From CAYUUP01 sp964447925 (GTDB lineage: Bacteria; Bacillota; Clostridia; Oscillospirales; Oscillospiraceae), in contig CAYUUP010000068.1 in assembly GCA_964447925.1 (NCBI GenBank), positions 1-8,413 on the forward strand: a stretch of DNA of 8,413 bases, read 5' to 3'. Under the pieces are notes generated by a model, which saw only the letters and a program-made list of their open reading frames with translations, did no database searches and had not been told where the DNA came from. Shown here in pieces: positions 6,550 through 8,413 of this stretch. Each line of letters begins with the position of its first letter. Position 1 is the stretch's first letter. A program made the translations under genes and the position numbers.

Positions 6550-7398
6550 ATGGCAATTCAAATGGATGGTAAGGCTCTGGCCGTCAAGGTCAAGGCTCAG
6601 GTGGCGGCGGAGGTTGCCAAGATGCCCCAACGGCCTGGCCTGGCTATCATCAATGTGGGAGACAACCCCGCCTCCCGCGTCTATATCGCCGGTAAGCGGC
6701 GGGACTGTGAGGAATGCGGCATCTACAGCGAGGAATTTGACCTGCCCGCCCAGGCGGGGCGGGCCGCCCTGCTGGATATTATCTCCGCCCTCAATGGCAG
6801 GCCGGAGATTGATGGCATCCTCTGTCAGCTTCCCCTGCCAGAGAACGCCGGATATGACGAGCAGGCTGTGCTTTTGGCCATTGATCCTATGAAAGACGTG
6901 GACGCCTTCCACCCCTCCAATGTGGGCAAAATCATGCTGGGGAATTACACTTTCCTGCCCTGTACCCCTGCCGGGGTCATGGCCTTGCTGGAGGAATATG
7001 GCATCGACCCGGCAGGCAAACGCTGTGTGGTGGTTGGCCGCTCCAACATCGTGGGCAAGCCCCAGGCCATGCTACTGCTCCACCGCCATGGCACCGTCAC
7101 CATCTGTCATTCCCGTACGCCGGAACTGGCCTCTGTTACCCGTCAGGCAGATATTCTGGTGTCTGCCGTGGGAAGGGTCGGTCTGATTACCGCCGACATG
7201 GTAAAGCCGGGAGCTGTCGTTGTCGATGTGGCTATGAACCGGAATGAAAGCGGCAAACTCTGCGGCGATGTGGACTTCCCCGGTGTGGAGCCGGTGGCGG
7301 GATATATCACCCCCGTCCCTGGCGGTGTTGGCCCCATGACCCGGGCCATGCTGATGCGCAACACCCTCACAGCCGCCCGGCTTCACGGGAAGGTTTAA
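6550..7398 (+). CDS. folD: Bifunctional methylenetetrahydrofolate dehydrogenase / methenyltetrahydrofolate cyclohydrolase
   Basis: FolD interconverts 5,10-methylene-, 5,10-methenyl- and 10-formyl-tetrahydrofolate in the cytosol, supplying one-carbon units for purines, formyl-Met-tRNA and, in some Clostridia, acetate metabolism. Visible motifs: YIAGK (45-49, with the catalytic Tyr and Lys), GILCQLPLP (89-97), KDVDAFHP (115-122; many FolD proteins have Gly at the Ala), TPAGVMALL (139-147), the dinucleotide-binding stretch VVGRSNIVGKP (161-171), VSAVGR (204-209), GDVDF (239-243) and the C-terminal signature PVPGGVGPMTRAML (255-268). At 282 residues it is full length. The tetR-type gene starts one base after its stop, so the two are translationally linked and almost surely co-transcribed. 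lgt precedes it by 42 bases. Confidence 0.97.
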   Translation: MAIQMDGKALAVKVKAQVAAEVAKMPQRPGLAIINVGDNPASRVYIAGKRRDCEECGIYSEEFDLPAQAGRAALLDIISALNGRPEIDGILCQLPLPENAGYDEQAVLLAIDPMKDVDAFHPSNVGKIMLGNYTFLPCTPAGVMALLEEYGIDPAGKRCVVVGRSNIVGKPQAMLLLHRHGTVTICHSRTPELASVTRQADILVSAVGRVGLITADMVKPGAVVVDVAMNRNESGKLCGDVDFPGVEPVAGYITPVPGGVGPMTRAMLMRNTLTAARLHGKV

Positions 7399-7399
7399 T

Positions 7400-8200
7400 A
7401 TGGATAAGCAGCAGAGACGCACGGAGCTGAAGGCTCGGATCTTGAAGGCCGCAGGGAATGTCTTTACCCAGAAGGGCTATGCCGAGGCAAAAATCGCCGA
7501 CATTGCCAGGGAAGCCTATGTCTCCCCCTCCACCATCTACATCTATTTCTCTGGCAAGCGAGAGCTTTTTGACGCCCTTGACCTCCCGGAATTGGAGGCG
7601 TTGCGGCCGGAATTTGACCGCCGCCGCCAGGAGATCACACGGGTAGCTCTCTCTCTCTTCGGCTCCAGGGGCTTTGAGGGAACCACTATGGACGCCATTG
7701 CCGAGGATGCTGGCTTCTCCAAGGCCGCACTCTATCAGTACTGCACCAGCAAGGAGGACCTGTTCCTCCAGGTGCTGAAGCTCTATACTCACGCAATCCC
7801 CCCCGCAGAGGACAGCATTCTCCCCGATGGAGACGATTGGAAGCAGGGCATCCAAAATATTGCCCGCACCTTTATGGAAGCGGCCCATGACCCCGAACGC
7901 TCCGCTTTCCTGGGCAGCGTCATCCGGGATTCCAACCAATTTCCCGACTTTGGCCGGGTCTACTATGAGCAGAGCTTCTGCACTGCTCGGAACAACACCG
8001 AGCAGCTTCTTCTCCGGGCCAGGCAGGAGGGCAATGTCCGCCAGGACGTTGACCTGCGGCTGGCAGTCACCGCCTTTCTCTGCTCCCTCATCGCCTATAA
8101 TATTCTCTATGACATTGTGGGCGGCATCTCCCGGGATGTGGACGAGAAGAGCTATGTGGAAATGGTGGCAGAGCAGCTGATCCGAAGCGTGGAGAAATGA
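7400..8200 (+). CDS. TetR-family transcriptional regulator with two tandem TetR-type helix-turn-helix domains
   Basis: The 266-residue protein carries two TetR N-terminal DNA-binding domains in a row. The first (about 9-57) contains KIADIAREAYVSPSTIYIYF and KRELF; the second (about 75-122) contains TMDAIAEDAGFSKAALYQYC and KEDLF. Residues 12-57 and 77-122 align without gaps with 13 of 46 identical, so this is an old domain duplication or fusion rather than a recent repeat. A charged helical linker (about 58-75) joins them. The remaining 140 or so residues are a helical ligand-binding and dimerisation domain of TetR type that I cannot place in a subgroup. Its start is one base after the folD stop; GGGAAGG at 7387-7393 serves as ribosome binding site. 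TetR proteins are usually dimeric repressors released by a small ligand. The target is unknown; autoregulation of the lgt-folD-tetR run is possible. Confidence 0.9.
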   Translation: MDKQQRRTELKARILKAAGNVFTQKGYAEAKIADIAREAYVSPSTIYIYFSGKRELFDALDLPELEALRPEFDRRRQEITRVALSLFGSRGFEGTTMDAIAEDAGFSKAALYQYCTSKEDLFLQVLKLYTHAIPPAEDSILPDGDDWKQGIQNIARTFMEAAHDPERSAFLGSVIRDSNQFPDFGRVYYEQSFCTARNNTEQLLLRARQEGNVRQDVDLRLAVTAFLCSLIAYNILYDIVGGISRDVDEKSYVEMVAEQLIRSVEK

Positions 8201-8254
8201 ACCTGTTATAATTGAAAAAGTTTTTTTGACAAGTCTTTTGAGTGATTGCAAAAA
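8201..8254. other. AT-rich spacer between the tetR-type gene and the terminator
   Basis: This stretch is much richer in A and T than the surrounding genes. It holds TATAAT at 8207-8212 and a consensus-like TTGACA at 8226-8231, but these are in the wrong order for a plus-strand promoter, and no -10 follows the TTGACA at 16-18 bases. On the minus strand TTGTCA (8232-8227) and TATAAC (8210-8205) are 16 bases apart and would read antisense into the tetR-type gene. No coding signal is seen. Confidence 0.3.
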
Positions 8255-8294
8255 GCATCCCCCAGCATCTCAATTCCAGAGTGTTGGGGGATGC
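8255..8294 (-). terminator. Strong hairpin with U-tract on the minus strand (terminator, possibly bidirectional)
   Basis: The arms GCATCCCCCAGCA (8255-8267) and TGTTGGGGGATGC (8282-8294) pair over 13 positions with one G-U, extended past a bulged T by CTC/GAG around a seven-base loop. On the minus strand the stem is followed directly by TTTTTG, a classic intrinsic terminator. On the plus strand what follows is GTTCGTTTC, a poor U-tract, so termination after the tetR-type gene would be weaker. The orientation implies a convergent minus-strand gene to the right. Confidence 0.7.
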
Positions 8295-8413
8295 GTTCGT
8301 TTCACTCGCTGGTCATTGTCCTCAAACGGCTGCTCTGTTATCTGCGTGTCACCTTCGGTCTGCTGTTCGCTCGTGCTTTCTTCGGCCTGACCGCTCCCGC
8401 CAGGTGTGCTGCC
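8270..8413 (-). CDS. Probable 3' end of a minus-strand gene of unknown function (5' part beyond window)
   Basis: Reading the minus strand from the right edge gives 47 codons open to a TGA at 8272-8270. The peptide is polar and rich in Gln, Glu, Ser, Thr and Gly, with GSTPGGSGQAEES near its visible beginning, then EGDTQITEQPFEDND, and ends KRTHPPTLWN. This looks like a disordered C-terminal tail of a longer protein. Two other minus-strand frames close within this stretch. The stop falls in the loop region of the minus-strand terminator, so the last codons overlap the stem, which is compact but possible. I do not recognise the family. The open frame is short enough that chance cannot be excluded; the matching terminator is the main support. 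Confidence 0.45.
   Translation of the reverse strand, partial: GSTPGGSGQAEESTSEQQTEGDTQITEQPFEDNDQRVKRTHPPTLWN

Noticed and set aside
5878..6912. Long minus-strand open frame (344 codons) opposite lgt and folD
   Set aside because: It spans the lgt-folD junction antisense to two well-supported genes and has no family resemblance.
7367..8251. Long minus-strand open frame (294 codons) opposite the tetR-type gene
   Set aside because: It mirrors the regulator codons; GC-biased third positions leave the opposite frame open. No recognisable motifs, and the plus-strand TetR domains are unambiguous.
8226..8254. Consensus TTGACA as a plus-strand -35 element
   Set aside because: No acceptable -10 hexamer lies 16-18 bases downstream (CAAAAA there), and the strong hairpin follows at once.

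Overview
The window reads as chromosomal DNA from a GC-rich, gut-type member of the Clostridia (Oscillospirales; Flavonifractor, Lawsonibacter or Oscillibacter relatives are plausible). The basis is strong AAGG/AGGAG ribosome binding sites, an extended -10 promoter of Gram-positive type, strongly GC-biased third codon positions, and a Firmicutes-type YfmF-like protein next to lgt. The taxon is an inference; no rRNA is present.

Region 1 (1-4028) is the C-terminal part of one very large cyclic beta-1,2-glucan synthase-like protein (NdvB/ChvB type: glycoamylase-like domain followed by a GH94 phosphorylase-like domain). Its 5' part lies outside the window. The reading frame is broken by a -1 shift between about 1728 and 1836, where two runs of six C occur, so it appears as two open frames. 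Conserved GH94 sequence continues unbroken in the second frame upstream of its first possible start codon (GTG at 2199), so this is one gene and not two.

Region 2 (4029-8200) is a same-strand run of four genes behind a good extended -10 promoter at 4097-4105: a YfmF-like inactive M16 peptidase homologue, lgt (prolipoprotein diacylglyceryl transferase, TTG start, long acidic tail), folD, and one nucleotide later a TetR-family regulator. A perfect 9-bp inverted repeat sits between the M16 gene and lgt. The regulator has two tandem TetR-type helix-turn-helix domains in one chain, the most unusual protein architecture in the window. The M16 protein appears to lack about 20 residues of a conserved C-terminal motif, and its usual partner (YfmH) is not next to it.

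Region 3 (8201-8413) is an AT-rich stretch, then a strong hairpin whose U-tract faces the minus strand, then what is probably the 3' end of a minus-strand gene with a polar Gln/Glu/Thr-rich tail. This suggests a convergent gene boundary. I see no CRISPR array, tRNA, rRNA or recognisable insertion sequence. No complete new multi-gene system is evident; the best leads are the tandem-HTH regulator with a candidate operator ahead of its operon, and the frameshifted glucan synthase.
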